Below the pieces are notes generated by a model. The model searched no databases. It was not told where the DNA came from and was given only the letters and a program-made list of their open reading frames with translations. Position numbers and translations under genes: made by a program. From Paenibacillus sp. J2TS4 (GTDB lineage Bacteria > Bacillota > Bacilli > Paenibacillales > NBRC-103111), in the NCBI RefSeq assembly GCF_018403245.1, contig NZ_BOSH01000003.1, forward strand, positions 62,001-126,000: a stretch of 64,000 nucleotides of DNA. The letters run 5' to 3'. This document shows, one piece after another, positions 10,831 to 19,711 of this stretch. Position 1 is the stretch's first letter. Each line of letters opens with the position of its first letter.

Positions 10831-11267
10831 ACAATAATTACATGAAGCTCCAATTTGCCAGCCGTTCCGAAAACGAATCTTTTGCCCGGGTAACGGTGGC
10901 CGCCTTTGTCTCTCAGTTGGACCCGACGTTGAATGAGCTGACGGATATTAAAACCGTCGTATCCGAGGCGGTAACGAACGCCATCATTCACGGATACGAC
11001 AACCAGCCGGATGGATGGGTCACCATCACTTGCTCGATAGAGGACGATATCGTCCGGATTTCCGTGGAAGACAGCGGCCATGGAATTCCCGATTTGGAAC
11101 AGGCGAGACAGCCGCTGTATACCTCCAAGCCGGAGTTGGAGAGATCGGGAATGGGCTTTACCATTATGGAAAATTTTATGGATGATATTGAAATCACAAC
11201 CAATGTTGGCAGTGGAACGATGGTGACCATGACAAAGCGGATAGAAACAAAAAAATGCGCCGTTTGA
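10827..11267 (+). CDS. spoIIAB: Anti-sigma-F factor / serine kinase SpoIIAB
   Basis: GHKL-type kinase of 146 residues that holds sigma-F inactive and phosphorylates SpoIIAA. The N-box is [11 protein letters not shown] near residue 45, the G1 box is [10 protein letters not shown] near 80 and the G2 region is [12 protein letters not shown] near 109. Overlaps spoIIAA by four bases and lies 9 bases before sigF. Confidence 0.96.
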   Translation: MNNNYMKLQFASRSENESFARVTVAAFVSQLDPTLNELTDIKTVVSEAVTNAIIHGYDNQPDGWVTITCSIEDDIVRISVEDSGHGIPDLEQARQPLYTSKPELERSGMGFTIMENFMDDIEITTNVGSGTMVTMTKRIETKKCAV

Positions 11268-11276
11268 TTAGGGGTA

Positions 11277-12038
11277 ATGGATATGAATGTCGACTTAAAG
11301 AACGCCTCTCATAGCTACCTTGACGATGCGGAAGTAAAGCGGCTCATCGCTCTTAGCCAATCCGGCGACCCTATTGCCAGAGATACTTTGGTCAATTGCA
11401 ATATTAGACTGGTCTGGTCGGTCGTTCAGCGGTTTTTGAATCGCGGATACGAGGCGGAAGATTTGTTTCAGATCGGGTGTATCGGCTTGTTGAAGTCGGT
11501 AGATAAATTCGATTTATCCTATGACGTTAAGTTTTCTACCTATGCCGTGCCCATGATTATCGGTGAAATTCAACGGTTTTTGCGGGATGACGGAACCGTT
11601 AAAGTGAGCCGGTCTCTTAAGGAAATGGCTAACAAGGTCCGCAAAATGAAGGACGAATTGGCCAAAACGATGGGCAGACTGCCGACAGTTAAAGAAGTGG
11701 CGGATGCGCTGGAGATCGCTCCGGAGGATGTAGTCATGGCCCAGGAGGCCAATAAACCGCCTTCCTCTATTCACGAAACCGTGTTTGAGAATGATGGCGA
11801 TCCGATCACGCTTATGGATCAAATCTCGGATGAGTCGCAAGACAAATGGTTTGAGAAGCTTGCGTTGAACGAAGCGATCGGGATGCTCAATGAGAGAGAA
11901 CGATTAATCGTTTACCTGCGCTATTTCCGTGACCAGACGCAATCCGAGGTGGCCGAAAGACTCGGAATATCCCAGGTGCAAGTGTCCCGCTTGGAGAAGA
12001 AAATATTGCAATCCATCAAAAACCAAATAGCTCAGTGA
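11277..12038 (+). CDS. sigF: Forespore sigma factor F
   Basis: RNA polymerase sigma factor of the early forespore. Region 2 includes GYEAEDLFQIGCIGLLKSV and FSTYAVPMIIGEIQRFLRDD, followed by region 3 (SLKEMANKVRK, then VKEVADALEIAPEDV). Region 4 closes with QSEVAERLGISQVQVSRLEK. The length is about 250 residues. AGGGG lies only two bases before the ATG at 11277 but 8 bases before the one at 11283, so the start may be residue 3. Third gene of the spoIIA operon, followed by a terminator. Confidence 0.96.
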   Translation: MDMNVDLKNASHSYLDDAEVKRLIALSQSGDPIARDTLVNCNIRLVWSVVQRFLNRGYEAEDLFQIGCIGLLKSVDKFDLSYDVKFSTYAVPMIIGEIQRFLRDDGTVKVSRSLKEMANKVRKMKDELAKTMGRLPTVKEVADALEIAPEDVVMAQEANKPPSSIHETVFENDGDPITLMDQISDESQDKWFEKLALNEAIGMLNERERLIVYLRYFRDQTQSEVAERLGISQVQVSRLEKKILQSIKNQIAQ

Positions 12039-12056
12039 CAAATTCACAATAAGAGC

Positions 12057-12096
12057 AGCCCCCAGTTTCCCGATTCGGGATAACCGGGGGTTTTTT
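12057..12096 (+). terminator. Terminator after sigF
   Basis: A GC-rich hairpin (CCCCCAGTTTCCCG pairing with CGGGATAACCGGGGG) is followed by six T, about 20 bases after the sigF stop. It separates the spoIIA unit from spoVA. Confidence 0.9.
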
Positions 12097-12152
12097 GGTG
12101 TGGTAGATGGCTGCTTCCTTGTCATGAGGAACGATTGAGAGGGGGTTAGGGA

Positions 12153-12183
12153 TGAGTAGGGAGACGGGGCTCTTCACATAATA
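12153..12183 (+). promoter_or_regulatory. Putative sigma-G promoter of spoVAA
   Basis: TGAGTA (12153-12158), 18-base spacer, CATAATA (12177-12183). This is close to the forespore sigma-G pattern (TGMATA, 17-18, CATAMTA). It ends 54 bases before spoVAA, whose Bacillus homologue is sigma-G dependent. Confidence 0.6.
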
Positions 12184-12237
12184 AGGAAGGTAAGGAGAAG
12201 ACAGGATTCAAGGTAGGAGTCGAAAGGAGAGGAAGAG

Positions 12238-12894
12238 ATGGAGCCTTCTGATCATTCGGTTATTTATATTCGCTTCAAAAAAAGGGTTCGCTGCGAGCCT
12301 GGGCAATCCATCGTGCTCGGAAGGATTGCGCGAATCGTGGCCGACCCGGAAAAAGAAAAGACATTAAGTGAGCTTCCGATTCGCTTTCCTGAACCTAAAG
12401 ACGGGAATTTGCTGCTGATCGACATGATCCATGTCGTGCGCAAGATTCAACAGCTGTTTCCCGGCGTTCAAATCGAATTGTATGGGGAGCCCCACGTTCT
12501 GGTAGAAATCGCCCGGACGGAGCGCCGCGCTCATCCTTTAGTTATTGGATTTGTCTGGATTTTGCTGTTCATTGGCTCGGGGCTCGCCATCATGAATTTT
12601 CATGCCGATGTCAGTATGCCCGCAGTTCATCGGAGAGTGCATGAATTGCTTACCGGAGAGATCAAGGAGACGCCTTATTTATTGCAAATTCCTTACTCGG
12701 TTGGGATTGGGGTCGGGATGATTTTGTTTTTTAACCATCTGTTCAAAAAGAAATTCAACGAGGAGCCAAGTCCGCTTGAAGTCGAGATGTTTTTGTATCA
12801 GGAAAACTTAAACCAATATATTATTACCGAGGAATACGCCAAATTAAGCGGCAGCAAGGAAGCGGCTCCTTATGCTGACAATGAACTTGGTTAG
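12238..12894 (+). CDS. spoVAA: Stage V sporulation protein AA
   Basis: Protein of the spore inner-membrane SpoVA set linked to dipicolinic acid transport. Residues 1-95 form a soluble domain (VIYIRFKKRV..., GRIARIVAD...). Two membrane segments follow at about 102-120 (VIGFVWILLFIGSGLAIM) and 150-170 (YSVGIGVGMILFF). 218 residues against about 206 in Bacillus. GGAGAGGAAGAG precedes the ATG. Overlaps spoVAB by 23 bases. The AC, AD and AE genes that normally follow are absent here. Confidence 0.88.
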   Translation: MEPSDHSVIYIRFKKRVRCEPGQSIVLGRIARIVADPEKEKTLSELPIRFPEPKDGNLLLIDMIHVVRKIQQLFPGVQIELYGEPHVLVEIARTERRAHPLVIGFVWILLFIGSGLAIMNFHADVSMPAVHRRVHELLTGEIKETPYLLQIPYSVGIGVGMILFFNHLFKKKFNEEPSPLEVEMFLYQENLNQYIITEEYAKLSGSKEAAPYADNELG

Positions 12895-13294
12895 TCTGCT
12901 GCAGGTGTTGATCGGCTTGGCCGGAGGACTGGTTGTCGGCACCGGGATGGTGGCTTTTCTGATCGTTCTCGACATTATTCCCAGACTGGCGCAAGTGACG
13001 AAGTCGCAGCGCTTTATTCATTGGTACGAAGGAGCGGTTATCAGTGGATCGCTGTATTGGACATTTGCCGATTTTTTTCATTGGAAAACTCACCTGACTC
13101 CGTTTTCCACTGCATTTTTCGGCTTTTTTGCGGGAGGGTTTGTCGGTTTGTTGGCGGCCGCGTTAACCGAAATCATTAATGTTCTGCCGATTCTGGCCAA
13201 GCGGCTTGGCCTTGGACAGTATGTCATTCTTTTTTTGATGGCGATGATATTCGGGAAGGTGATAGGCTCTTTGCTGGAATGGTTTTTGTTCTAG
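12872..13294 (+). CDS. spoVAB: Stage V sporulation protein AB
   Basis: Small integral membrane protein of 140 residues with about four hydrophobic segments (LIGLAGGLVVGTGMVAFLIV; WTFADFF region; FFAGGFVGLLAAALTE; ILFLMAMIFGKVIGSLLEW). The second membrane partner of the spoVA set. AAGGAAG lies about 10 bases before the ATG at 12872, inside spoVAA. Followed by lysA after 143 bases rather than by spoVAC. Confidence 0.88.
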   Translation: MLTMNLVSLLQVLIGLAGGLVVGTGMVAFLIVLDIIPRLAQVTKSQRFIHWYEGAVISGSLYWTFADFFHWKTHLTPFSTAFFGFFAGGFVGLLAAALTEIINVLPILAKRLGLGQYVILFLMAMIFGKVIGSLLEWFLF

Positions 13295-13437
13295 CATGGA
13301 CAAGCTGATTTGCCGCGCAGCCGATGAAAGGGAGAGAAGAACGCGGTCTTATTGTGTTTGGCAGGTGATTATGATAAATTTTATAATAACTCTTTTCAAA
13401 AGCTCCAGGAACATTCTATAGGGAGAGGAAGTTTCGC

Positions 13438-14772
13438 ATGTTTCTACACGGTACAAGTCAAATTAATGATAAAGGACATTTGGAAATTGGCGGCTGCGAT
13501 ACGACAGAGCTGACCGCTAAATGGGGGACACCGCTTTATGTAATGGATGAAGCGCTAATTCGTCAACGGTGCCGCGAATATGTCGAGGCTTTCCGCGAGT
13601 CCGGCTTTAAGTTTCAGGTAGCTTACGCCAGCAAAGCTTTTTGTGTCCAGGCTATGTGTCGGATTGCCGAGGAGGAAGGCTTGTCATTGGATGTCGTATC
13701 CGATGGAGAACTGTATACCGCTTTACAAGCGGGGTTCCCGGCGGAACGAATACATTTTCACGGGAATAACAAATCGCCTGCGGAGATTGAGATGGCGATA
13801 GAGGCGAATATCGGCTGCTTTGTTGCCGACAATTTTGTCGAGCTGCACATGCTGAATGCGATCGCGGCTGACAAGAACCGCAAAGTGAACATTTTATTAA
13901 GAATTACTCCTGGTGTGGAGGCTCATACCCATGAGTTCATTTCGACCGGACAGACCGATTCCAAATTCGGATTCGATTTGGGGAATGGCTCGGCCTACCG
14001 GGCGGTGGAGGAAGCATCCAAGCTGCCGAATGTGGAATTGCTCGGCATTCACTCCCATATTGGCTCGCAAATTTTCGAAGTGGACGGCTTCAAGCTGGCG
14101 GTGGAGAAAATGATCAGCTTTGCTATAGAGGTGCGTTCCGGGCTTGATGTCACTTTCCGTGTGGTCAATCTGGGAGGCGGGTTTGGCATTCGTTACACCG
14201 AGGAGGATACACCGCTTCCGGTGGGGGAGTATGTCCGAGCGATTACAGATGGTATCGCCACTTATTTTGGCAGCCATAACTATCCGCTTCCGGAAATCTG
14301 GGTCGAGCCGGGACGCAGTATTGTCGGCGAAGCCGGGACAACCCTCTACACGGTCGGCACGGTCAAGGAAATTCCGGGAGTCCGTAAATACGTTGCCGTC
14401 GATGGAGGGATGACGGATAATCCTCGTCCGGCACTGTATGATTCTAAATACGAAGCGATGCTCGCAAATCGGGGAACCGATTCTAACGAGGAGACCGTAT
14501 CGATAGCCGGCAAATGCTGCGAGAGTGGGGATATGCTTATTTGGAATGTGGATTTGCCCCGAGTCCAAACGGGCGATCTTCTGGCTGTCTCCTGTACCGG
14601 TGCGTACAATTATGCGATGGCCAGCAATTATAATCGCATTCGCCGTCCGGCGGTCGTTCTCGTCAGCGAAGGTCAGGCGGATGTCGTGGTCAAACGGGAA
14701 ACACTGGCGGATTTATTAGGCAACGATGTCATTCCAGAGCGTCTGCAGAAAAAAACAGCCGGCACGGTATAA
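13438..14772 (+). CDS. lysA: Diaminopimelate decarboxylase
   Basis: Last step of lysine synthesis: PLP-dependent decarboxylation of meso-diaminopimelate. PLP lysine K66 in AYASKAF; HSHIGSQ near residue 205; GGGFGIRY near 245; EPGRSIVGEAG near 290; active-site CCESGD near 360, then YNYAMASNYN. 444 residues, normal. GAGAGGAAG precedes the ATG. In Bacillus lysA closes the spoVA operon, and it keeps that place here. Confidence 0.95.
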   Translation: MFLHGTSQINDKGHLEIGGCDTTELTAKWGTPLYVMDEALIRQRCREYVEAFRESGFKFQVAYASKAFCVQAMCRIAEEEGLSLDVVSDGELYTALQAGFPAERIHFHGNNKSPAEIEMAIEANIGCFVADNFVELHMLNAIAADKNRKVNILLRITPGVEAHTHEFISTGQTDSKFGFDLGNGSAYRAVEEASKLPNVELLGIHSHIGSQIFEVDGFKLAVEKMISFAIEVRSGLDVTFRVVNLGGGFGIRYTEEDTPLPVGEYVRAITDGIATYFGSHNYPLPEIWVEPGRSIVGEAGTTLYTVGTVKEIPGVRKYVAVDGGMTDNPRPALYDSKYEAMLANRGTDSNEETVSIAGKCCESGDMLIWNVDLPRVQTGDLLAVSCTGAYNYAMASNYNRIRRPAVVLVSEGQADVVVKRETLADLLGNDVIPERLQKKTAGTV

Positions 14773-14897
14773 AAGAGCAGCTTTGCTCTGCAAAACTTGC
14801 AGGTGGGGCGGGGAAGACCAACAACGTTCCCCCATTTTGGGCAAACGAAATGCCATTTTTTGCTGAAATGATGCAACGCTAGGCTATTTTGGACATA

Positions 14898-15083
14898 GGG
14901 TGCAAAAGTACCTCTTAATTTCCGTATTTGTTTATTTTGGGTGATCGAAGTGCAAAAGTACCTCTTAATTTGACGAAAACATCAATGTTCAAAAAAAGTG
15001 AGAATTAAAGAGCATTTTTACACCCTAATCTCAAAAAGTTGCATAAGCTGCAGAGTTGAGGTGCATTTTTGCACCTTAAATTC
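14898..15083. repeat. Composite fold-back repeat, copy 1
   Basis: A gap of about 520 bases (14773-15295) before ppiB holds no gene but has four related motifs. Two direct copies of GTGCAAAAGTACCTCTTAAT lie at 14898-14921 and 14949-14971. A diverged inverted copy lies at 15002-15024 (TTAAAGAGCATTTTTACACC). A self-complementary version lies at 15058-15083 (GAGGTGCATTTTTGCACC, then TTAAATTC). The same four elements recur in the same order at 27084-27269. As RNA or single strand the direct and inverted copies can pair. Confidence 0.75.
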
Positions 15084-15295
15084 ATTTCCCAAGGGTACGT
15101 GCAGGTTGAGGCTTCGATGCCGAATTTGGTTTTTTGGCATCCTTCGGGATGATTTCTAAAAAGAACAAATAGGGGAGGGGGAGCAATTAATGCCCTCTCC
15201 CTTGTCGCGTATGTGGAACCATGCTGGTGTTTTTGCTCGAAGTCGATTACAATAAGAAGGGTACCAGCCTATTATAAAGAGAAGGAGTGACCCAT

Positions 15296-15727
15296 ATGGC
15301 AAAGCAAGCAATAATTGCCCTGGAGAACGGCGGAGAAGTAGTCATCGACCTATTTGACAAGGACGCTCCTAACACGGTAGCAAACTTCGAGAAGCTTGCC
15401 AATTCCGGGTTCTATAACGGTCTTGTATTTCATCGTGTCATCCCTGGATTCGTAGCACAAGGGGGATGCCCTAATGGGGACGGCCGAGGGGGCCCTGGAT
15501 ACGAAATCGACTGTGAGATCAATCCCAATCGACATGAGCGGGGAACGCTGGCGATGGCTCATGCCGGCAAGAACACGGGAGGCAGCCAGTTCTATATCTG
15601 CTATGCGCCTCAGCCACATTTGGACGGAGTTCATACCGTCTTCGGGAAAGTGGCTAAAGGAATGGAGCATGTCGATGCTTTTCAGGGAAGAGACAAGATG
15701 GAGACAGTAAAAGTAGTCGAAGTATAG
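15296..15727 (+). CDS. ppiB: Peptidyl-prolyl cis-trans isomerase, cyclophilin type
   Basis: Cytoplasmic proline isomerase of 143 residues with no signal peptide. Cyclophilin signatures: [13 protein letters not shown] with the catalytic arginine, [24 protein letters not shown] and HTVFGKV. Start set at the ATG at 15296 behind AGAAGGAGTGA; the GTG nine bases earlier lies inside the SD. Confidence 0.93.
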   Translation: MAKQAIIALENGGEVVIDLFDKDAPNTVANFEKLANSGFYNGLVFHRVIPGFVAQGGCPNGDGRGGPGYEIDCEINPNRHERGTLAMAHAGKNTGGSQFYICYAPQPHLDGVHTVFGKVAKGMEHVDAFQGRDKMETVKVVEV

Positions 15728-15792
15728 TCTCGCGGACGAAGTGAAGTCCCTTAACATGGTTATGGACCTAAGGGAAAATAATTGAATACATG

Positions 15793-15958
15793 TTTCCTTC
15801 GGGGGTGGGTGAAATTCCCTACCGGCGGTGATCCCGGGCTGCGGCAAGCGGCTGCGGGCAAGTCCGTGACCCGGCTGCATCGCTCTGTCTGAAGCGTGCA
15901 GGCGGTGGATTCGGTGAGATTCCGGAACCGACAGTATAGTCTGGATGGGAGAAGGAGA
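15793..15958 (+). ncRNA. FMN riboswitch (RFN element)
   Basis: Conserved RFN blocks in order: CTTCGGGGGTGGGTGAAATT, CCCTACCGGCGGTGATC, AAGTCCGTGACCCG, GGTGGATTCGGTGAGATTCC and ACAGTATAGTCTGGATGGGA. It lies upstream of ribD. The downstream terminator at 16064-16134 fits transcription attenuation of the ribD-ribE-ribBA-ribH operon when FMN is bound. Confidence 0.95.
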
Positions 15959-16063
15959 AAGAAGCAAGTGGCCGGCTCGGGCTTGAGCTTTTTTTCACAT
16001 GTTGAATGGTGAAAAAAAGAACAAACGATCCGTTTATTTGCTTGTTTCCTCATACCTTTAACA

Positions 16064-16134
16064 GCCCCTTGAATAACAAGGTTCGGCCGACCCGCGATGA
16101 GGGTGGTCGAAGCCTTGGGTCAAGGGGCCTTTTG
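16064..16134 (+). terminator. Terminator of FMN riboswitch
   Basis: Nine-bp arms GCCCCTTGA (16064-16072) and TCAAGGGGC (16120-16128), with inner pairing (ACAAGG/CCTTGG-type and GGTCG/CGACC-type), are followed by CCTTTT. It lies between the aptamer and ribD, the right place for an expression platform. Confidence 0.75.
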
Positions 16135-16180
16135 TATAAACCCGGTTATCGAGGTATAGCGGGTGAGAAGGATGGTGAGT

Positions 16181-17314
16181 ATGAACAGCATGGACTTATT
16201 GAATGAAGAACATTACATGAGGCTGGCTCTGGAGCTGGCCCGCGGCACACAAGGCCAGACGGAAATTAATCCGGTCGTTGGTTGTGTCATCGTTAAAGAC
16301 GGCCGAATTGTCGGAATGGGTGCCCATCTGGAAAGGGGCCAAGCTCACGCGGAGGTCCACGCCTTAGAGATGGCGGGCTCGCAAGCCGAAGGAAGCGTCG
16401 CCTACGTTACGCTGGAGCCTTGCAGTCATTACGGCCGGACCCCTCCTTGCTGCGACCGCCTCATTGAAGCCAGAGTAGCCAAGGTCGTCGTAGCCAGTAC
16501 GGACCCTAACCCGCAGGTAGCTGGTTCGGGGATAGCACGGCTGAGAAGCTGCGGCATACAAGTCGAGGTTGGCCTCTGTGAGCAAGAGTCAAGGCAGTTG
16601 AACGAGGCCTTCAATAAATATATTGTCACCAAACAGCCTTTTGTAACGCTCAAAACGGCCAGCACGCTGGATGGTAAAATCGCCAGCCGAACGGGGGACA
16701 GCAAGTGGATCACGAATGAGCGGTCGCGTGAGTACGTCCATGCCCTAAGGCACCGCCATCAAGCCATTATGGTAGGAGTGGAGACGGTTATCGCTGATAA
16801 TCCGCGCTTGACAACCAGGTTATCGGTCGATGCGATTAATCCGATTCGACTAGTCATCGACTCCAATTTGCGGATCCCGATGGACTCTCTTGTGCTGAAC
16901 CAAGAGGCGAAGACGATCATCATTACGACATCCGCCGCCCCGCAAGAGAAGCGCGAACAGTTAACAAAGCGGGGAATCGAATGGGTGGATGCCGGATCGG
17001 GCCCCAAGGTCGATTTGCAGCTGGCCATGCATAAGCTCGGGGCCAAAGGAATCAGCTCGATTCTGCTCGAAGGCGGAGGACGCTTGAACGGTGCGATGCT
17101 GGAGTGTGGACTCATTGATAAATGCATTCTGTTCTACGCCCCCAAAATCGTAGGCGGGCCCCAAGCACCGAATAATTTTCAATTCGAAGGCTTTGATCGG
17201 ATGAGCGATTCTGTCGAGCTGGACATCGTTCAGGTACAGCAGATAGAACAGGATATCTGTATGATTGGGTATCCAAAATATAGAGGGGCATTGAGCTGGA
17301 GAAAGGGGGAGTAA
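16181..17314 (+). CDS. ribD: Riboflavin biosynthesis deaminase/reductase RibD
   Basis: Bifunctional pyrimidine deaminase (N-terminal) and reductase (C-terminal) of riboflavin synthesis. Zinc deaminase motif H56-A-E58 with C81 and C90 (PCSHYGRTPPC). The reductase part starts near residue 145 (KTASTLDGKIA) and includes SILLEGGGRLNG near 305. Start set at the ATG at 16181 with GAGAAGGA 8 bases upstream; a GTG at 16163 is in frame but has no SD. 377 residues. First gene of the FMN-controlled rib operon. Confidence 0.94.
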   Translation: MNSMDLLNEEHYMRLALELARGTQGQTEINPVVGCVIVKDGRIVGMGAHLERGQAHAEVHALEMAGSQAEGSVAYVTLEPCSHYGRTPPCCDRLIEARVAKVVVASTDPNPQVAGSGIARLRSCGIQVEVGLCEQESRQLNEAFNKYIVTKQPFVTLKTASTLDGKIASRTGDSKWITNERSREYVHALRHRHQAIMVGVETVIADNPRLTTRLSVDAINPIRLVIDSNLRIPMDSLVLNQEAKTIIITTSAAPQEKREQLTKRGIEWVDAGSGPKVDLQLAMHKLGAKGISSILLEGGGRLNGAMLECGLIDKCILFYAPKIVGGPQAPNNFQFEGFDRMSDSVELDIVQVQQIEQDICMIGYPKYRGALSWRKGE

Positions 17315-17316
17315 AG

Positions 17317-17985
17317 ATGTTTACAGGGCTGATTGAAGAGATTGGCACGCTGCGCCGCATTTCCCGTCAGGGACAGGCGATGATCTTGACGATTGAGGGC
17401 AAACGGGTGCTGGAGGACGTTCAGCTCGGAGACAGCATAGCGGTGAACGGAGTTTGTCTGACGGTCGTTGCGTTTGACGGTACCACTTTTACTGTAGATG
17501 TCGTGCCGGAAACGTTCCGTAAATCGACGCTTCACCGACTGGCTCCCGGTCAACCGGTCAACCTGGAACGGGCGATGTCCATTCAAAGCCGATTTGGCGG
17601 CCACATCGTCCAAGGACACGTCGATGCGACTGCAGTCATTACGGCGCGGGACAATGAGGACAACGCCGTTATTTTTCGAATCGAGCCGGATGATGGTGCG
17701 GTTCTGAAATACATTGTTCCGAAAGGCTCTATTACAGTAGACGGCATCAGCTTGACCGTCGTAGAAGCGGAAGAGACATACTTCACCATCTCGATTATTC
17801 CTCATACGCTCGCCCAAACGGTGCTGCAGAGCAAAAAGCCAGGCGATCCGGTTAATATTGAATGTGATGTGCTTAGCAAATACGTGGAAAGACTGCTCGC
17901 CTTTCGGGATAAACCGAATTCAGCCTCTTCTGGACGGAAGCCGGCGCTGACGGAACAGTTTTTGGCGGATAACGGATTTTATTAA
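17317..17985 (+). CDS. ribE: Riboflavin synthase, alpha subunit
   Basis: Dismutates two 6,7-dimethyl-8-ribityllumazines to riboflavin. Two lumazine-binding barrels: repeat one begins MFTGLIEEIG with VNGVCLTV near residue 47, and repeat two begins near residue 97 (GHIVQGHVDATA) with DGISLTVV near 145. 222 residues, normal. Starts two bases after ribD. Confidence 0.95.
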   Translation: MFTGLIEEIGTLRRISRQGQAMILTIEGKRVLEDVQLGDSIAVNGVCLTVVAFDGTTFTVDVVPETFRKSTLHRLAPGQPVNLERAMSIQSRFGGHIVQGHVDATAVITARDNEDNAVIFRIEPDDGAVLKYIVPKGSITVDGISLTVVEAEETYFTISIIPHTLAQTVLQSKKPGDPVNIECDVLSKYVERLLAFRDKPNSASSGRKPALTEQFLADNGFY

Positions 17986-18003
17986 AAAAAGGGGGGAGAC
18001 GCT

Positions 18004-19257
18004 ATGGCGGATCCGGTACAATTTGATAAAATTGAAGAAGCGATTTATGATTTAATGATAGGCAAGGTCGTTATCGTAGTCGATGATGAAGACCGTGAGA
18101 ATGAAGGAGATTTTATCGCCTTGGCGGAAAGGGCTACTCCCGAGGTGATCAATTTTATGATCAAGGAAGGAAGAGGGCTCGTCTGCACGCCAATTACGGA
18201 GGAGCGTGCGAGAGAGCTGGACTTGCCGCTTATGGTTTCACATAACACGGATTATCACGGAACGGCCTTTACCGTTTCCGTAGATCATCTGGAGACGACT
18301 ACAGGGATCTCCGCTCATGAAAGATCGTTGACCATTAAGGCGCTGATTGATCCCAAGGCAAAGCCTGCTGATTTCCGCCGGCCGGGGCATATCTTTCCGC
18401 TTATCGCGAAGAAGGGCGGAGTCTTGCGCCGGGCAGGGCATACGGAAGCGGCTGTTGATCTGGCCACTATGTGCGGATCGTACCCTGCGGCAGTGATTTG
18501 CGAGGTCATTAAAGAGGACGGATCGATGGCCAGAGTTCCTGATCTCGTGCAGATTGCACGGGAGCATGAACTGAAATTAATTACGATTCGCGATCTGATT
18601 CGCTATCGCAACGAGAAGGAAAATTTGGTCAAGCGTGAAGTCGAGGTCAAAATGCCTACCGATTTCGGGCAATTCACGGCAGTTGCTTACACCAATGAAG
18701 TTGACAGCAAAGAGCACGTTGCCCTCGTTAAAGGGAAAATCGATAGTTCCCGGCCGACGCTTGTCCGGGTTCATTCTGAATGCCTGACCGGGGATGTATT
18801 TCATTCGAACCGCTGTGATTGCGGGCCTCAGCTCGCCGCGGCATTAAAACAAATTGACGAAGCGGGCTCGGGTGTGCTTTTATATATGAGGCAGGAAGGG
18901 CGCGGAATCGGGCTGATCAATAAATTGAAGGCCTATAAGCTGCAAGAACAAGGGCTTGACACCGTTGACGCCAATCTCAAGCTCGGATTCGCTCCTGATT
19001 TGCGGGATTACGGGATCGGGGCGCAAATATTGAAGGACTTGGGTGTCCGCCAAATGAAGCTGCTCACCAACAACCCTCGCAAAATAAAAGGTTTGGAAGG
19101 CTACGGTCTGGAAGTGGTCGAAAGAGTTCCGATTCAGATGGAAGAGAACGAGAGTAATACCCGCTACCTTCATACGAAAAAGGATAAGCTGGGTCATTTG
19201 CTTCATTTTATTAATGATACCGAAGAGGAGACGAAGGAAAATGGCAAAATTGTATGA
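18004..19257 (+). CDS. ribBA: DHBP synthase / GTP cyclohydrolase II fusion
   Basis: Supplies both precursors of riboflavin. The N-terminal half (to about residue 205) is 3,4-dihydroxy-2-butanone 4-phosphate synthase, with [11 protein letters not shown] near 27-37 and HTEAA near 147. The C-terminal half is GTP cyclohydrolase II with the zinc cysteines in [18 protein letters not shown] near 259-276 and [10 protein letters not shown] near 296. 417 residues. Overlaps ribH by 17 bases. Confidence 0.95.
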   Translation: MADPVQFDKIEEAIYDLMIGKVVIVVDDEDRENEGDFIALAERATPEVINFMIKEGRGLVCTPITEERARELDLPLMVSHNTDYHGTAFTVSVDHLETTTGISAHERSLTIKALIDPKAKPADFRRPGHIFPLIAKKGGVLRRAGHTEAAVDLATMCGSYPAAVICEVIKEDGSMARVPDLVQIAREHELKLITIRDLIRYRNEKENLVKREVEVKMPTDFGQFTAVAYTNEVDSKEHVALVKGKIDSSRPTLVRVHSECLTGDVFHSNRCDCGPQLAAALKQIDEAGSGVLLYMRQEGRGIGLINKLKAYKLQEQGLDTVDANLKLGFAPDLRDYGIGAQILKDLGVRQMKLLTNNPRKIKGLEGYGLEVVERVPIQMEENESNTRYLHTKKDKLGHLLHFINDTEEETKENGKIV

Positions 19258-19711
19258 AGGACATCTAGTATCTAAAGAAGCCAAATACGGCATTGTGGTC
19301 GGCCGTTTTAACGAATTTATTACAAACAAGCTGCTGTCGGGTGCGCTGGACGCTCTTAAGCGGCACGGGGCGGAGGAAGAAGAAATTGAAATCGCTTGGG
19401 TCCCCGGAGCATTTGAAATTCCGCTCATTGCACAAAAAATGGCGGAAAGCGGCAAATACGATGCGGTCATTACATTAGGAGCGGTTATTCGCGGCTCGAC
19501 GCCACACTTCGATTATGTATGCAGTGAGGTTTCCAAAGGGGTAGCGGCGATCAACCTGAAGACGGGCGTTCCTACTGTCTTTGGAGTGCTGACGACTGAT
19601 TCTATAGAGCAAGCAGTCGAAAGAGCCGGGACGAAGGCTGGGAATAAAGGCTGGGAGGCCGCCGCAACGGCAATTGAAATGGTGAACCTGGTTAAGCAGT
19701 TGAAAGGATAA
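19241..19711 (+). CDS. ribH: 6,7-dimethyl-8-ribityllumazine synthase
   Basis: Condenses DHBP with the ribityl-pyrimidine; forms icosahedral shells in Bacillus. Signatures [37 protein letters not shown] with the catalytic histidine, and [11 protein letters not shown]. The start is the ATG at 19241, inside the end of ribBA, with GAGGAGACGAAGGA upstream; 156 residues. The last base of its stop is the first base of the next gene, implying coupling. Confidence 0.95.
   Translation: MAKLYEGHLVSKEAKYGIVVGRFNEFITNKLLSGALDALKRHGAEEEEIEIAWVPGAFEIPLIAQKMAESGKYDAVITLGAVIRGSTPHFDYVCSEVSKGVAAINLKTGVPTVFGVLTTDSIEQAVERAGTKAGNKGWEAAATAIEMVNLVKQLKG

Noticed and set aside
13897..14568. 223-codon open frame antisense to lysA
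   Set aside because: Fully opposite a conserved enzyme, without SD or family resemblance.
14898..15083. CRISPR array
   Set aside because: Units are not regularly spaced, orientation alternates, there are only four, and no cas gene is in the window.
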